Below, piece after piece: positions 23,828-32,058 of a DNA stretch of 36,861 bases; position 1 is the first letter of the stretch; each line of letters starts with the position of its first letter. The position numbers were made by a program, and so were the translations under genes. The notes under the pieces were generated by a model. It was not told where the DNA came from. It worked only from the letters and a program-made list of their open reading frames with translations, and ran no database searches. The stretch covers positions 1 to 36,861 of the forward strand of contig WGOB01000024.1 of the NCBI GenBank assembly GCA_016124255.1, written 5' to 3'. This DNA is from Alphaproteobacteria bacterium. Lineage in GTDB: Bacteria > Pseudomonadota > Alphaproteobacteria > Caulobacterales > Aquidulcibacteraceae.

Positions 23828-24129
23828 ACGCGCTCTTCAATCAGGCGCGCGGCGAGACGGCGCTGGAGATCAACGGGCGCCAGCATCGGTTGTGCCTCAC
23901 GCTGGGCGCGCTGGCGGAGCTTGAGGCGGCGTTCGACGCGCACGGATTCAACGATCTCGCGGAGAAGCTCGCGCATCTGTCGGCGTCGGACATGCTGGTC
24001 GTGCTTGCAGCGCTGACAGGGGGCGGCGGCGAGGCCGTGACGACGGGCGATCTTGCGCGCGCGCAGATCGATCCGCGCGCGGCGGCGCAGGCCGTGGCCG
24101 AGGCGTTCCGCAATGCGCTCACAGACTGA
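23824..24129 (+). CDS. GTA family protein g10, probable tail assembly protein
   Basis: The 101-residue protein has the pattern of the family named after the GTA: GETALEINGRQHRLCLTLGA, ELEAAFDAHGFNDLAEKLA and SASDMLVVLAALTGGGGE. It sits between tail tube and tape measure, where siphophages encode tail assembly chaperones, so a chaperone role is inferred. The start overlaps g9 (ATGA). The next gene starts inside its 3' end in another frame. Confidence 0.88.
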   Translation: MNALFNQARGETALEINGRQHRLCLTLGALAELEAAFDAHGFNDLAEKLAHLSASDMLVVLAALTGGGGEAVTTGDLARAQIDPRAAAQAVAEAFRNALTD

Positions 24130-24301
24130 CGCAACGCCGTGGGCGCCCTGGCTGCGCGCGGCGCTCGCGATGGGGCTCGCGCCGCCGGTGTTCTGGCGCA
24201 TCAGCCTTAAGGAATGGCGGATGCTGACGCTGGCGGAGCCACGGTTCGCCCGCGCTGATCTCGACGCGCTCGCGGCGCGCTATCCCGACACGCAAGAATG
24301 A
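24113..24301 (+). CDS. GTA tail assembly chaperone g10.1 (DUF2376-like)
   Basis: This is a 62-residue protein. ATPWAPWLRAALAMGLAPPVFW, SLKEWRMLT and the tail RADLDALAARYPD are the whole family signature. ATG 24113 overlaps the end of g10 by 17 bases in the +1 frame. No slippery sequence is seen, so it is a separate translation product, not a frameshift extension as in many siphophages. It precedes the tape measure gene by nine bases. Confidence 0.85.
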   Translation: MRSQTDATPWAPWLRAALAMGLAPPVFWRISLKEWRMLTLAEPRFARADLDALAARYPDTQE

Positions 24302-24310
24302 GGTTTCGCC

Positions 24311-24814
24311 ATGTCAGGCGGATTTGACCCAACAGGATTTCGCGCCGGCCTGCAGGAGGCCGAGCAGGCGCTTGCGCAGTTTGCGCAGGGGCCGGCGCGC
24401 GCCGCGGCTGATGACGTCGCGGAATCGTTCGAGCGCGCGGGCAAGCGCATCGCCGCCACGCTTGGACGCGCCGGCAGCGATGGGGAGGCGTCGCTCAAGC
24501 GGCTCGCAAAAATCATCCTTGAGGAATTGGCGAAGATCGCACTCGGCGCGTTGGCGCGCGGCGGGTCTCTCCCCTTCTTCGGCGCGCGCGCCGTGGGCGG
24601 GGCCGTCACGTCCGGCGGCGCGTATCTGGTGGGCGAGCGCGGCCCGGAATTGTTCACGCCGCACAACGCCGGCGCGATCGGACAGGGCGGCGGTTCAGTG
24701 AATGTGCATTTCCATCTCGGCGACGGCGCAGACATGACCGGCGTGATGCGCCATCAAGGGCAGATCGCCGCCCAGATCGCACGCGCCGTCGCGTACGGAA
24801 GGCGAAATCTGTGA
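24311..24814 (+). CDS. GTA tail tape measure protein (g11), short
   Basis: The 167-residue protein begins with a helical region (about 5-85; AGLQEAEQALAQFAQG and ERAGKRIAATLGR). A glycine-rich segment, SLPFFGARAVGGAVTSGGAY, leads into LVGERGPELFTP, the usual C-terminal signature of tape measure proteins. NVHFHLGDGAD follows. Tape measures set tail length; 167 residues is very short compared with siphophages and, I believe, somewhat shorter than the R. capsulatus g11. No frameshift is evident. The stop overlaps the GTG of g12. Confidence 0.87.
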   Translation: MSGGFDPTGFRAGLQEAEQALAQFAQGPARAAADDVAESFERAGKRIAATLGRAGSDGEASLKRLAKIILEELAKIALGALARGGSLPFFGARAVGGAVTSGGAYLVGERGPELFTPHNAGAIGQGGGSVNVHFHLGDGADMTGVMRHQGQIAAQIARAVAYGRRNL

Positions 24815-25431
24815 GTGGGTTCGACGAAGTCCTGTTTCCGCTGAAGCTCGCGCTCGGCGCGACGGGCGGGCCGCAGCGGCGCACGGACATTGTGACGCTC
24901 GGCTCCGGCCGCGAGACTCGCAATACGCCGTGGGCGCAGGGGCGACGACGCTATGAGATCGGCGGCGGCGTCGCCGCGCTCGACGATCTGCACGCGCTCG
25001 TCGTGTTCTTCGAGGCGCGCCAGGGACGCCTGCGGGGCTTTCGCTTTCGCGATTTCATCGACTGGAAGTCCTGCGCGCCCGGCGCGACGCCGGCGGCGAC
25101 GGACCAGCACATTGGGATCGGCGACGGCGATGAGACGGTGTTCCAGCTGCGCCGCGCCTATGGGGCCACAGCGCGCACGATCGCCAAGCCTGTTGCGGGG
25201 AGCGTGAGCATCGCGGTTGACGGAGCGCCGCTCGGGGACGGCGCGTTCAGCGTGGATGCGACGACCGGCGTTGTCACTCTGGCGTCGCCGCCGGCCGCCG
25301 ACGCCGCCATCACGGCGGGGTTCCTGTTCGACACGCCGGTTCGGTTCGATGCGGAACGACTCGATATCGCGCTCGATGGGTTCGGCGCGGGGCGGCCGCT
25401 TGCCGTGCCGCTCATTGAGATTCTCAGCTGA
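24811..25431 (+). CDS. GTA distal tail protein (g12), DUF2460
   Basis: The 206-residue protein matches DUF2460. It starts FDEVLFPLKLALGATGGPQRRTDI, then has GSGRETRNTPWAQGRRRYEI, LHALVVFFEARQGRLRGFRFRDF and DWKSC. The C-terminus is FDTPVRFDAERLDIALDGFG. It should form the ring joining tail tube and baseplate hub. Start GTG 24811 overlaps the g11 stop. Its stop shares one base with the g13 ATG (TGATG). Confidence 0.92.
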   Translation: MSGFDEVLFPLKLALGATGGPQRRTDIVTLGSGRETRNTPWAQGRRRYEIGGGVAALDDLHALVVFFEARQGRLRGFRFRDFIDWKSCAPGATPAATDQHIGIGDGDETVFQLRRAYGATARTIAKPVAGSVSIAVDGAPLGDGAFSVDATTGVVTLASPPAADAAITAGFLFDTPVRFDAERLDIALDGFGAGRPLAVPLIEILS

Positions 25432-26303
25432 TGCGCGCCATTCAGGAGGCGCTTGCCGCGCGCTTGGCGAGCGGCGTCACGACGCTGTGCACGATCTGGC
25501 GCATCGAGCGGCGCGACGCGCAGGTGTTCGGGTTTTCCGATCATGATCGAGCTCTCGACATCGATGGCGTCACCTATGAGCCGATGCAGGGCTTGAGTGG
25601 CGGCGTGATCGAGAAAGCCGCCGATCTCTCGGTGGATTCGGCAAGCGTCTCCGGCGCGCTCTCCTCAGAGGCGATCACGCCGGCCGATCTGGCGCGCGGC
25701 CTGTGGGACGGGGCGCGCGTTGATGTATGGCGCATCGATTGGACCGATGTTTCGCTCAAAGTGCATGTGTTCGCCGGGCGGCTAGGGGAAGCGCAACGCG
25801 GCGCGGCTGCGTTTGAGGCGGAGCTGCGCGGGTTGCAGGCGCCGCTCAATACGCCGCGGGGGCGCGTGTTCTCCCGCTTCTGCGACGCCGACGTCGGCGA
25901 CGCGCGATGCGGCGTGGCGCTGACGGCGCCGACTTTTCGTGGGACCGGGACGGTTTTGGATGTGCTGAGCGCGCTCGTGTTCACCGCGTCCGGCCTGGAG
26001 GATTTCGCCGATGCCTGGTTCGCTGAAGGCCGGGTGATGTGGACGCTTGGCGGGGCGGCCGACGTCGTCTCACACAGCGTGCAGGGCGGGGTCGCAACGA
26101 TCGAACTTTATGACGCCGTCGATCTTGCGCCGGATCAGACGTTTGACATCACCGCGGGCTGCGACAAGCGTCTGTCGACCTGCCGCGCAAAGTTCGGCAA
26201 CGCCGCGAATTTTCGCGGCTTCCCGCATATGCCGGGACCAGACGCGATGATCGCAGGGCCGGTCGAGGGCGGCGACAATGACGGCGGGTCGCGCAACGGA
26301 TGA
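25431..26303 (+). CDS. GTA baseplate hub protein (g13), DUF2163
   Basis: The 290-residue protein matches DUF2163 plus the BR0599-type C-terminal domain. It has TTLCTIWRIERRDAQVFGFSDHD near the N-terminus, and AAFEAELRGLQAPLNTPRGR before two cysteine pairs. The cysteines are C151 and C160 (C-x8-C), then C244 and C251 (C-x6-C). Related lambda gpL-type tail-tip proteins bind an Fe-S cluster through four cysteines, so a cluster is likely here. It forms the closed ring at the tail tip. Its stop overlaps the g14 start (ATGA). Confidence 0.92.
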   Translation: MRAIQEALAARLASGVTTLCTIWRIERRDAQVFGFSDHDRALDIDGVTYEPMQGLSGGVIEKAADLSVDSASVSGALSSEAITPADLARGLWDGARVDVWRIDWTDVSLKVHVFAGRLGEAQRGAAAFEAELRGLQAPLNTPRGRVFSRFCDADVGDARCGVALTAPTFRGTGTVLDVLSALVFTASGLEDFADAWFAEGRVMWTLGGAADVVSHSVQGGVATIELYDAVDLAPDQTFDITAGCDKRLSTCRAKFGNAANFRGFPHMPGPDAMIAGPVEGGDNDGGSRNG

Positions 26304-26737
26304 CGCCGCGCAGCGCCATCCTCGCCGAGGCGAGGAGCTGGATTGGAACACCCTATCGGCATCAAGCGAGCGTGAAGGGCACGGGCTGCGATTGCCTGGG
26401 GCTCGTGCGCGGCGTTTGGCGCGCGCTCTATGGCGAGGAGCCGCAGCCGGTTCCTCCGTACACGCCCGATTGGGCTGAAGCGCAAGGCGCGGAGACGCTG
26501 CTCGACGCGGCGACGGCGCATCTTGTGGCGGCGGATGCGCCAGCGCCCGGCGATGTTCTCCTCTTTCGCATGGCGCAAGGCGCGCCGATGAAGCACGCGG
26601 CCATCTTCGCCGAGCGCGATCGCGTCATCCACGCCTATTGGGGGCGCGCGGTCGTCGAGAGCCGCTATGCGCCGTGGTGGCGCACGCGCTGCGGCGCAGT
26701 GTTCTCGTTTCCCGGAGCGGCGCCATGGCCGAGTTGA
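26300..26737 (+). CDS. GTA NlpC/P60 peptidoglycan peptidase (g14)
   Basis: The 145-residue protein is an NlpC/P60 cysteine peptidase. The opening ILAEARSWIGTPYRHQASVKG leads to GCDCLGLVRG with catalytic C32. H99 is in MKHAAIF and the third residue is H111 in VIHAYW. Attached near the tail tip, it should cut peptide crosslinks so that DNA can cross the recipient wall. It starts inside the g13 stop and overlaps the next gene by 13 bases. Confidence 0.93.
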   Translation: MTPRSAILAEARSWIGTPYRHQASVKGTGCDCLGLVRGVWRALYGEEPQPVPPYTPDWAEAQGAETLLDAATAHLVAADAPAPGDVLLFRMAQGAPMKHAAIFAERDRVIHAYWGRAVVESRYAPWWRTRCGAVFSFPGAAPWPS

Positions 26738-28947
26738 TCCTTACATCCGCCGCGCGCGCGATCGGGGCTGCGGTGCTGCCGGCGGCCCTGCGCACCGCGG
26801 GCACAGCGCTGCTGCAGGCGGGCGCTGCTGTCATCGGCCGGAGCATCGACCAGTCGCTGTTCGGGGCGACACAGCGCTTCGCCGGCCCGCGGCTGGCCGA
26901 ATTGCACATCCAGGGGTCGAACGAGGGCGCCTCGATCCCGCGGCTCTATGGGCGGATGCGCATTGCGGGCCAGGTAATCTGGGCCGCCCGGTTCAAAGAG
27001 ACCGAGACGACCGAAACCAGCGGCGGTAAGGGCGGACCGCGCATCAAATCCACGACCTATTCCTATTCGTTGTCGTTTGCGGTGGGCCTGTGCGAAGGCG
27101 AAGTCGCACGCATCGGTCGCGTCTGGGCGAATGGCGAGACGCTCGATCTCAGCGGCGTGAACTGGCGCCTGCATCGCGGCGACGAGACGCAGGATCCCGA
27201 TCCCCTGATAGAAGCGATCGAAGGCGCAGACGACGCGCCGGCCTATCGCGGCCTTGCATACGTCGTGTTCGAAGATCTGCCGTTGGACGCATTCGGCAAT
27301 GTGATCCCGCAATTGTCGTTCGAGGTGGTGCGGCCGGCGCCGTCTCCGAATGCGAACCGGCTGGAGGATCTCGCGCGCGGGGTTTGCCTCATCCCGGGCG
27401 CGGGCGAATTTGTCTATGCGACGAGCCCGGTGCGGCGCGTGCTGGGACGCGGCGCCGAGAACGGCGAGAACGCCTACGCGGAGGCCGGTCGCGCCGACTT
27501 CGAGGTTGCGATCGATCAGCTTGCGGCAGAACTACCGAATGTCGAAAGCGTCCTCCTCGTGGTCTCATGGTTCGGGACTGATCTGCGGTGCAATGCGTGC
27601 GAGATTCGGCCAGGCGTCGATTCCGCGGTGAAGGTGACGAAGCCCATTGCGTGGCGGGTGAACGGCGTTTCTCGCAGCGGCGCGTACGTGGTGAGTCAGT
27701 CCGGCGGCGCGCCGGCGTATGGCGGCACGCCTTCGGACGCTTCCGTGATTGAGGCGATCCAGTCTCTAAAGGCGCGCGGTTTCAAGGTGGGGCTCTACCC
27801 GTTCGTGCTTATGGACGTGGCGGGCGACAATGCGCTGCCCGATCCGTACGGCGGCGACGCGCAGGCGCCTTACCCTTGGCGCGGGCGGATCACGCCGCAC
27901 CCAGCGGCGGGACAGCCTGGCGCGCCGGACAAGACGGCGGCGGCCGCGGCGCAGATCGCGGCGTTTGTCGGGACTGCGACCGCGGCGCATTTCGGCGCCG
28001 ACGATGACGGCCTCACGTACGCGGGGCCGGCGGAATGGTCGTTCCGCCGCTTCGTTCTGCATCATGCGAAGCTCGCCGCGGCCGCCGGCGGCGTCGATTT
28101 TTTCATTCTTGGTTCGGACCTGCGCGCGCTGCCGACGGCGCGCAGCGCCACGTCGAGCTATCCGTTCGTCACGGCGCTCAAGACGCTTGCGGGCGACGTT
28201 CGCGCGATGCTTGGATCGGAGACGACGATCACCTACGCCGCCGACTGGTCGGAATATTTCGGCCACCAGCCGGGGGACGGATCGGGCGACGTTCACTTTC
28301 ACCTCGATCCGCTTTGGGCCGATGCGAACATCGATTGCGTCGGAATCGATTGGTATGCGCCGCTGACCGACTGGCGCGACGGCGAGAGCCACCTCGACGC
28401 GGAGATCGCGCGAGACATCTATGACGCAGACTATCTCGCAAGCCGGATCGAGGGCGGGGAGAATTTCGACTGGTATTACGCCTCCGACGCTGATCGCGCC
28501 GCGCAGACGCGCACGCCGATCACCGACGGCGCCTACGCCAAGCCATGGGTGTTTCGCGCGAAGGATCTGCGCGCGTGGTGGTCGAACGTGCACTATGATC
28601 GGCCCGGTGGGGTGGAGAACGGTTCTCCGACGGCGTGGGTCCCGGAGTCGAAGCCGGTCTGGCTGACCGAGCTCGGCTGTCCCGCGGTGGACAAGGGCGG
28701 AAATTCGCCGAACCTCTTCATCGATCCAAAGAGCAGCGAGTCGAAGCTTCCGCCCTTTTCCTCCGGCGCGCGCGACGACGTCATCCAGCGCCGGGTATCG
28801 AAGCGTATTTGCGCCATTGGGACGGGGGTGTGGTCGATCCGGACGGGGTCTTCCTATGGTGCTGGGATGGGCGTCCGTATCCGGATTTTCCCGCGCGTGA
28901 CGACGTATGGGCGGACGCATCCTCCTGGCGTCTCGGACATTGGTTGA
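26725..28947 (+). CDS. GTA megatron/host-specificity protein g15, N-terminal part (frameshifted)
   Basis: ATG 26725 opens a 740-codon frame. It has an N-terminal region typical of phage tip proteins (IPRLYGRMRIAGQVIWAARF, KSTTYSYSLSFAVGLCEGEV). From about residue 280 comes the GTA TIM-barrel-like domain (WFGTDLRCNACEIRPGVD, YPFVLMDV, ADWSEYFGHQPGDGSGDVHF, NIDCVGIDWYAPLTDW, WLTELGCPAVDKGGN). Homology stops at residue 690 in DDVIQRR (28794). The last 50 codons are out of frame and end in unrelated sequence. The homologous continuation lies in the -1 frame. Read through with one extra base, the protein would be about 1279 residues, close to the roughly 1300 of the R. capsulatus protein. Confidence 0.88.
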   Translation: MAELILTSAARAIGAAVLPAALRTAGTALLQAGAAVIGRSIDQSLFGATQRFAGPRLAELHIQGSNEGASIPRLYGRMRIAGQVIWAARFKETETTETSGGKGGPRIKSTTYSYSLSFAVGLCEGEVARIGRVWANGETLDLSGVNWRLHRGDETQDPDPLIEAIEGADDAPAYRGLAYVVFEDLPLDAFGNVIPQLSFEVVRPAPSPNANRLEDLARGVCLIPGAGEFVYATSPVRRVLGRGAENGENAYAEAGRADFEVAIDQLAAELPNVESVLLVVSWFGTDLRCNACEIRPGVDSAVKVTKPIAWRVNGVSRSGAYVVSQSGGAPAYGGTPSDASVIEAIQSLKARGFKVGLYPFVLMDVAGDNALPDPYGGDAQAPYPWRGRITPHPAAGQPGAPDKTAAAAAQIAAFVGTATAAHFGADDDGLTYAGPAEWSFRRFVLHHAKLAAAAGGVDFFILGSDLRALPTARSATSSYPFVTALKTLAGDVRAMLGSETTITYAADWSEYFGHQPGDGSGDVHFHLDPLWADANIDCVGIDWYAPLTDWRDGESHLDAEIARDIYDADYLASRIEGGENFDWYYASDADRAAQTRTPITDGAYAKPWVFRAKDLRAWWSNVHYDRPGGVENGSPTAWVPESKPVWLTELGCPAVDKGGNSPNLFIDPKSSESKLPPFSSGARDDVIQRRVSKRICAIGTGVWSIRTGSSYGAGMGVRIRIFPRVTTYGRTHPPGVSDIG

Positions 28948-30563
28948 CGGGCCGGGCGGGGCTCTCGGACCTTGCGGCGGTCGTGGAGGATGTTTGCGGC
29001 GACGCTGACGCGGATGCATCGGCGCTGGCCGGGGCGGTCGGGGGCTACGTGATCGACGCGCCTACGAGTGCGCGTGAGGCGCTGGCGCCGCTGATGGCGG
29101 CGTACGATTTCGTTGCGCTTGAGCGCGAAGGCGCACTGGTATTTCAGCATCGAGACGCGCGCGCGCCGCTCGCGGCGGTGCTTCGCGCCGAACGCGTCGA
29201 TGCGGGCGCGGCGGAAGTGAGCCGGGAGGACGGCGCGGACACGCCGGTGGAAGCGCGGGTGCGCTTTATTGATCCGCAGGCGGAGTATCGCGTCGGGCAG
29301 GCGTCCGCGCGCCGGCGCGACGCCGCCGAAGGGGGCGTGGTTTCGCTCGATGCGCCGCTCGCGCTCGATGAGGCGCAGGCGGAGCGGCTGGCGAAGCGCG
29401 CGCTTGCGTCGGCGCGCGCCGGGATCGAGCGCGCCGAAGCTGCGATTGCGCCACAGGCGTTGGGGCTGGAGCCCGGGGACGTGATCACGCTTGAAGGCGA
29501 GGCCGGGGCGTTCGAGATCGTCCGCAGCGAAGAGGCGGAGACGCGCCGGCTGGCGCTGCGGCGCGCAGAAAGCACGGGGCTCGGGCGAATGGTGTATGCG
29601 GGCGAAGCGGGCGTCGGCGATGCTGCGGGGCCTGCCCCCACGCCGGCGCTCGCCGCGCTCGATCTGCCGCCGCTCCCCGGCGCCGAAGACGATGTGCGGC
29701 CGCTTGCGGCGGTGCGGGCGGCGCCTTGGAAAGGCGCCCACGAGGTGTATGCGGGCTCGGACGCTGCGCTGGCGACGCGCCGGGCGCGGGCGCTGCAGCC
29801 GGCGATCATCGGCGAGCTCGTTTGGGCGCTTTATCCGGGGCCCGTAGGGCGCTGGGACGACGGCAATCGCATCCGCGTCCGAATGACCGGCGCGCTCACC
29901 AGCGTCAGCAAATCGGCCGCGCTCAACGGCGCCAACACGTTTGCCGTGGCGACGGAGGGCGGTTGGGAACTCGTGCAAGCACGCAACGCCGTGCTTGTCG
30001 GCGAGAACGAATATGAGCTGTCCGGGTTTCTTCGCGGCCTCGGCGACACCGATGATGCGATGGGTGCGCCCGCGCCTGTGGGCGCGCACATCGTGAAAGT
30101 CGATGCGCGGCTCGCCCGCATCGATGTGGCGGCGCATGAATGGGGCGAACCGATCATCCTGATCGCGCCGCCGGTCGGCGGCGATACGACGAGCGCGGAC
30201 TCTGAAAGCGCGACCGCCGTCTTTGCTCCCCGCGCCGCCAGGCCGTTTGCGCCGTGCTTCCTGCGTGCGGACGTGCTGGGCGGCGATGTGCGCATCAGCT
30301 GGATCCGGCGCGCGCGCGTCGGCGGCGACGCCTGGGGCGTAGGCGAGCCGCCGATCGGGGCGGCGCGGGAAGCCTATCGGATCGAGATCCTGGACGGGAG
30401 CGACGTGGTGCGCACGGCAGAGGTCGACAGCGCGGAGTATCTTTACGAGGCGGCCGACATCGCCGCCGATCTGGGCAGCCCGAGCGCGATCACCTTACGG
30501 GTGGCGCAGATCGACGAAACCGGCGGCCCCGGGCGGTGGACCCAAGCAAGCCTCGCAATCTAG
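28794..30563 (+). pseudogene. GTA megatron/host-specificity protein g15, C-terminal part (after frameshift)
   Basis: This frame resumes g15 homology at once (GIEAYLRHWDGGVVDPDGVF). It continues with WCWDGRPYPDFPARDDVWAD, the putative phage tail domain (ALAPLMAAYDF, GLEPGDVITLEGEAGAFEI) and C-terminal beta-rich recognition domains (NEYELSGFLRGLGDTD, AYRIEILDG). About 589 residues remain. The frame stays open upstream to 28635, but that part is not homologous. It has no convincing start codon or ribosome site at the junction. Either the gene is broken by a one-base loss in the GGG run at 28793-28795, or the reference sequence has an error there. The C-terminus of g15 shapes the baseplate and recipient recognition, so a real break would probably abolish transfer. 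Confidence 0.85.
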
Positions 30564-30733
30564 CGCTTGCGCCCCGGCGCGGCGCCCTTAAGTGAGGGTC
30601 GCGATGGCGGCGGGCGAACGGCGCGCTTCCAGGGACATCGGGCCATGACGCGATACTGCAGAGTGCGCAGAATCAAAGATTTGGGCCGGATTCGGACGGA
30701 CGCCCGGGTCTTGCGACGTCAGAAACCGGCCCG

Positions 30734-31615
30734 GTGAGTTGGGATCCATACACCGCTTTGGGCGTCGGCAAGAGCGCCAGCGCCGACGAGATTCGTCGCG
30801 CCTACCGACGGTTGGCAAAAGAACTGCACCCCGACGTCCGGCCCAATGACCGCGGCGCGGAGGAACGGTTCAAGCGCGCGACCGCGGCGTTCAATCTCCT
30901 CTCTGACCCTGCGTTGCGCGGACGCTACGACCGCGGCGAGGTCGACGCGGACGGCAATGAGCGCCCGCGCTTTCGCACCCGCGCCGGGCCGCGCGGCGGC
31001 GGCGGGCGCACGACCGACGAAAGCGCCTTCGATCTCGGCGACATCTTCTCAGACCTGTTCGGCTCCGGCGGCGGCGGCGCCCGCGGCTTCACGCGCATGC
31101 GCGGTCGCGACCTGCGCTATGCGCTCGATGTCGAGTTCGTCGACGCCGCCAACGGCGCCAAGCGGCGCATCCAGCTCGAAGAAGGCCGCGCCATCGACGT
31201 GACGATCCCGCCTGGCGTGGAATCGGGGCGCATCCTACGGCTCAAGTCACAAGGCGGGCCTGGCGTGAACGGGGGGCCGCCGGGCGATGCGCTGGTGGAA
31301 CTCACGGTCAGACCCCACCCCTATTTTCGCCGCGACGGCAAGGATGTGCGCCTCGATCTGCCGATTTCGCTTGCGGAGGCGGTCAACGGCGCTCGGGTCC
31401 AAGCGCCGACTGTGACCGGCCCGGTCGAAATGCGGGTGCCGCCCAACGCCAATTCCGGCATGCTGCTGCGGCTGAAGGGAAAAGGCGTGGGCGGCGAGGG
31501 CGACCAGATCGTGCGTCTGGTGATCATGCTGCCCGAGGGCGGGGATGGTGAACTGGCCGATTTCGTTAAGAATTGGCGCCAGCGGGACTGGCGTCCAACG
31601 CGGCCCTGGGATTGA
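30734..31615 (+). CDS. DnaJ/CbpA-like J-domain co-chaperone
   Basis: The 293-residue protein has an N-terminal J domain with HPD at 32-34 (AKELHPDVRP). A glycine/arginine-rich linker (about 75-115) includes DLGDIFSDLFGSGGGG. The C-terminal substrate-binding domains contain DLRYALDVEFVDAANGAKRR, VTIPPGVESGRILRLKSQG and RVPPNANSGMLLRLKGKG. No zinc-finger repeats are present, so it is a type II (CbpA/DjlA-unlike) protein. It should deliver unfolded clients to DnaK and stimulate its ATPase. GTG 30734 is the start that gives the normal J-domain N-terminus. The 170-base region before it, after the GTA cluster, shows no clear terminator. Confidence 0.93.
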   Translation: MSWDPYTALGVGKSASADEIRRAYRRLAKELHPDVRPNDRGAEERFKRATAAFNLLSDPALRGRYDRGEVDADGNERPRFRTRAGPRGGGGRTTDESAFDLGDIFSDLFGSGGGGARGFTRMRGRDLRYALDVEFVDAANGAKRRIQLEEGRAIDVTIPPGVESGRILRLKSQGGPGVNGGPPGDALVELTVRPHPYFRRDGKDVRLDLPISLAEAVNGARVQAPTVTGPVEMRVPPNANSGMLLRLKGKGVGGEGDQIVRLVIMLPEGGDGELADFVKNWRQRDWRPTRPWD

Positions 31616-31679
31616 CGCGGGCCGGTCGGGGCGGGCGGTCTGTTCGCCAGCCGCGCGAGGCGGTTCGCCCGATCGGCTA

Positions 31680-31695
31680 TTCAGGAGGCGTTCAG
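31680..31695 (+). promoter_or_regulatory. Direct repeat TTCAG-N6-TTCAG, possible response-regulator box
   Basis: Two TTCAG words (31680-31684 and 31691-31695) have an 11-base period, the spacing favoured by OmpR/PhoP-type dimers bound head-to-tail. They lie 25 bases before the PepSY-like start. A weak -10-like TCCTAG (31704-31709) follows eight bases later, which would give a nearly leaderless mRNA. Autoregulation by the downstream regulator is inferred. Confidence 0.4.
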
Positions 31696-31719
31696 AGCGG
31701 GCCTCCTAGGGTGGGGCGC

Positions 31720-32043
31720 ATGAGGACTCGTCGTTCCCTTCTCGTTGCAGCAGCGCTTTGCGCGCTTGCGCCCGTTGCGGCGCAGCCGGCGCTGGCGCAG
31801 CGTCTCGAGCCCAATCAATTCTCCCGCCAGTATCAAGGCCCGCAGGAGGAGCGCCCCGAGGTTCTCTCCGTCCGCGACGTGATCGAGCGGCTGCCGCGCC
31901 AGCTCGGACCAGGCCGCGTGATCGGCCAGCCCTATTTGCAATCCAACGGCCGTCGCCCAGTCTATGTGGTGAATTGGCTGAGTCCCGACGGCCGGAGCCG
32001 CGACGTCGTTGTGGACGCAACCAATGGACGCGTGCTGCGCTGA
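31720..32043 (+). CDS. Small exported PepSY-like protein
   Basis: The 107-residue protein has a twin-arginine-poor Sec-type signal peptide (RRSLLVAAALCALAPVAAQPALA, cut around residue 26). A PepSY-like domain follows: VLSVRDVIERLPRQLGPGRV, the strand VYVVNWLSPDG, and DVVVDATNGRVLR, which is the typical C-terminal strand pair. Such proteins often sit next to two-component systems and are thought to modulate them in the periplasm. The response regulator begins 15 bases downstream, so the three genes form an operon. Confidence 0.8.
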   Translation: MRTRRSLLVAAALCALAPVAAQPALAQRLEPNQFSRQYQGPQEERPEVLSVRDVIERLPRQLGPGRVIGQPYLQSNGRRPVYVVNWLSPDGRSRDVVVDATNGRVLR

Positions 32044-32058
32044 GCGAACGGAGGAGCA

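Larger units (their letters stand above)
17742..30563 (+). mobile_element. Gene transfer agent (GTA) head-tail gene cluster
   Basis: All genes run on the plus strand in the order of the Rhodobacter capsulatus GTA: g1, g2, g3, g4, g5, g6, g7, g8, g9, g10, g10.1, g11, g12, g13, g14, g15. The small g3.5 is absent. Nearly every junction is an ATGA or GTGA overlap, so it is one polycistronic unit. No integrase, replication, repressor or lysis genes and no attachment repeats are present, and base composition matches the host. Such particles package random host DNA for transfer to relatives. The last gene appears frameshifted. Confidence 0.93.

Noticed and set aside
28635-28793. Upstream extension of the C-terminal g15 frame
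   Set aside because: The true coding frame here is the N-terminal g15 frame, which shows TIM-barrel homology up to 28793. The extension has no homology.
28786-28800. Programmed -1 ribosomal frameshift in g15
   Set aside because: The sequence is not of the X XXY YYZ type, and I know of no programmed shift in GTA g15. An indel or sequence error is more likely.
17742-30563. Intact prophage
   Set aside because: There is no integrase, repressor, replication, lysis gene or att repeat, and gene order and families match GTAs.
30564-30733. Rho-independent terminator after the GTA cluster
   Set aside because: GCGCC/GGCGC repeats near 30569-30585 can pair, but no T-run follows and the alternatives are many in GC-rich DNA.
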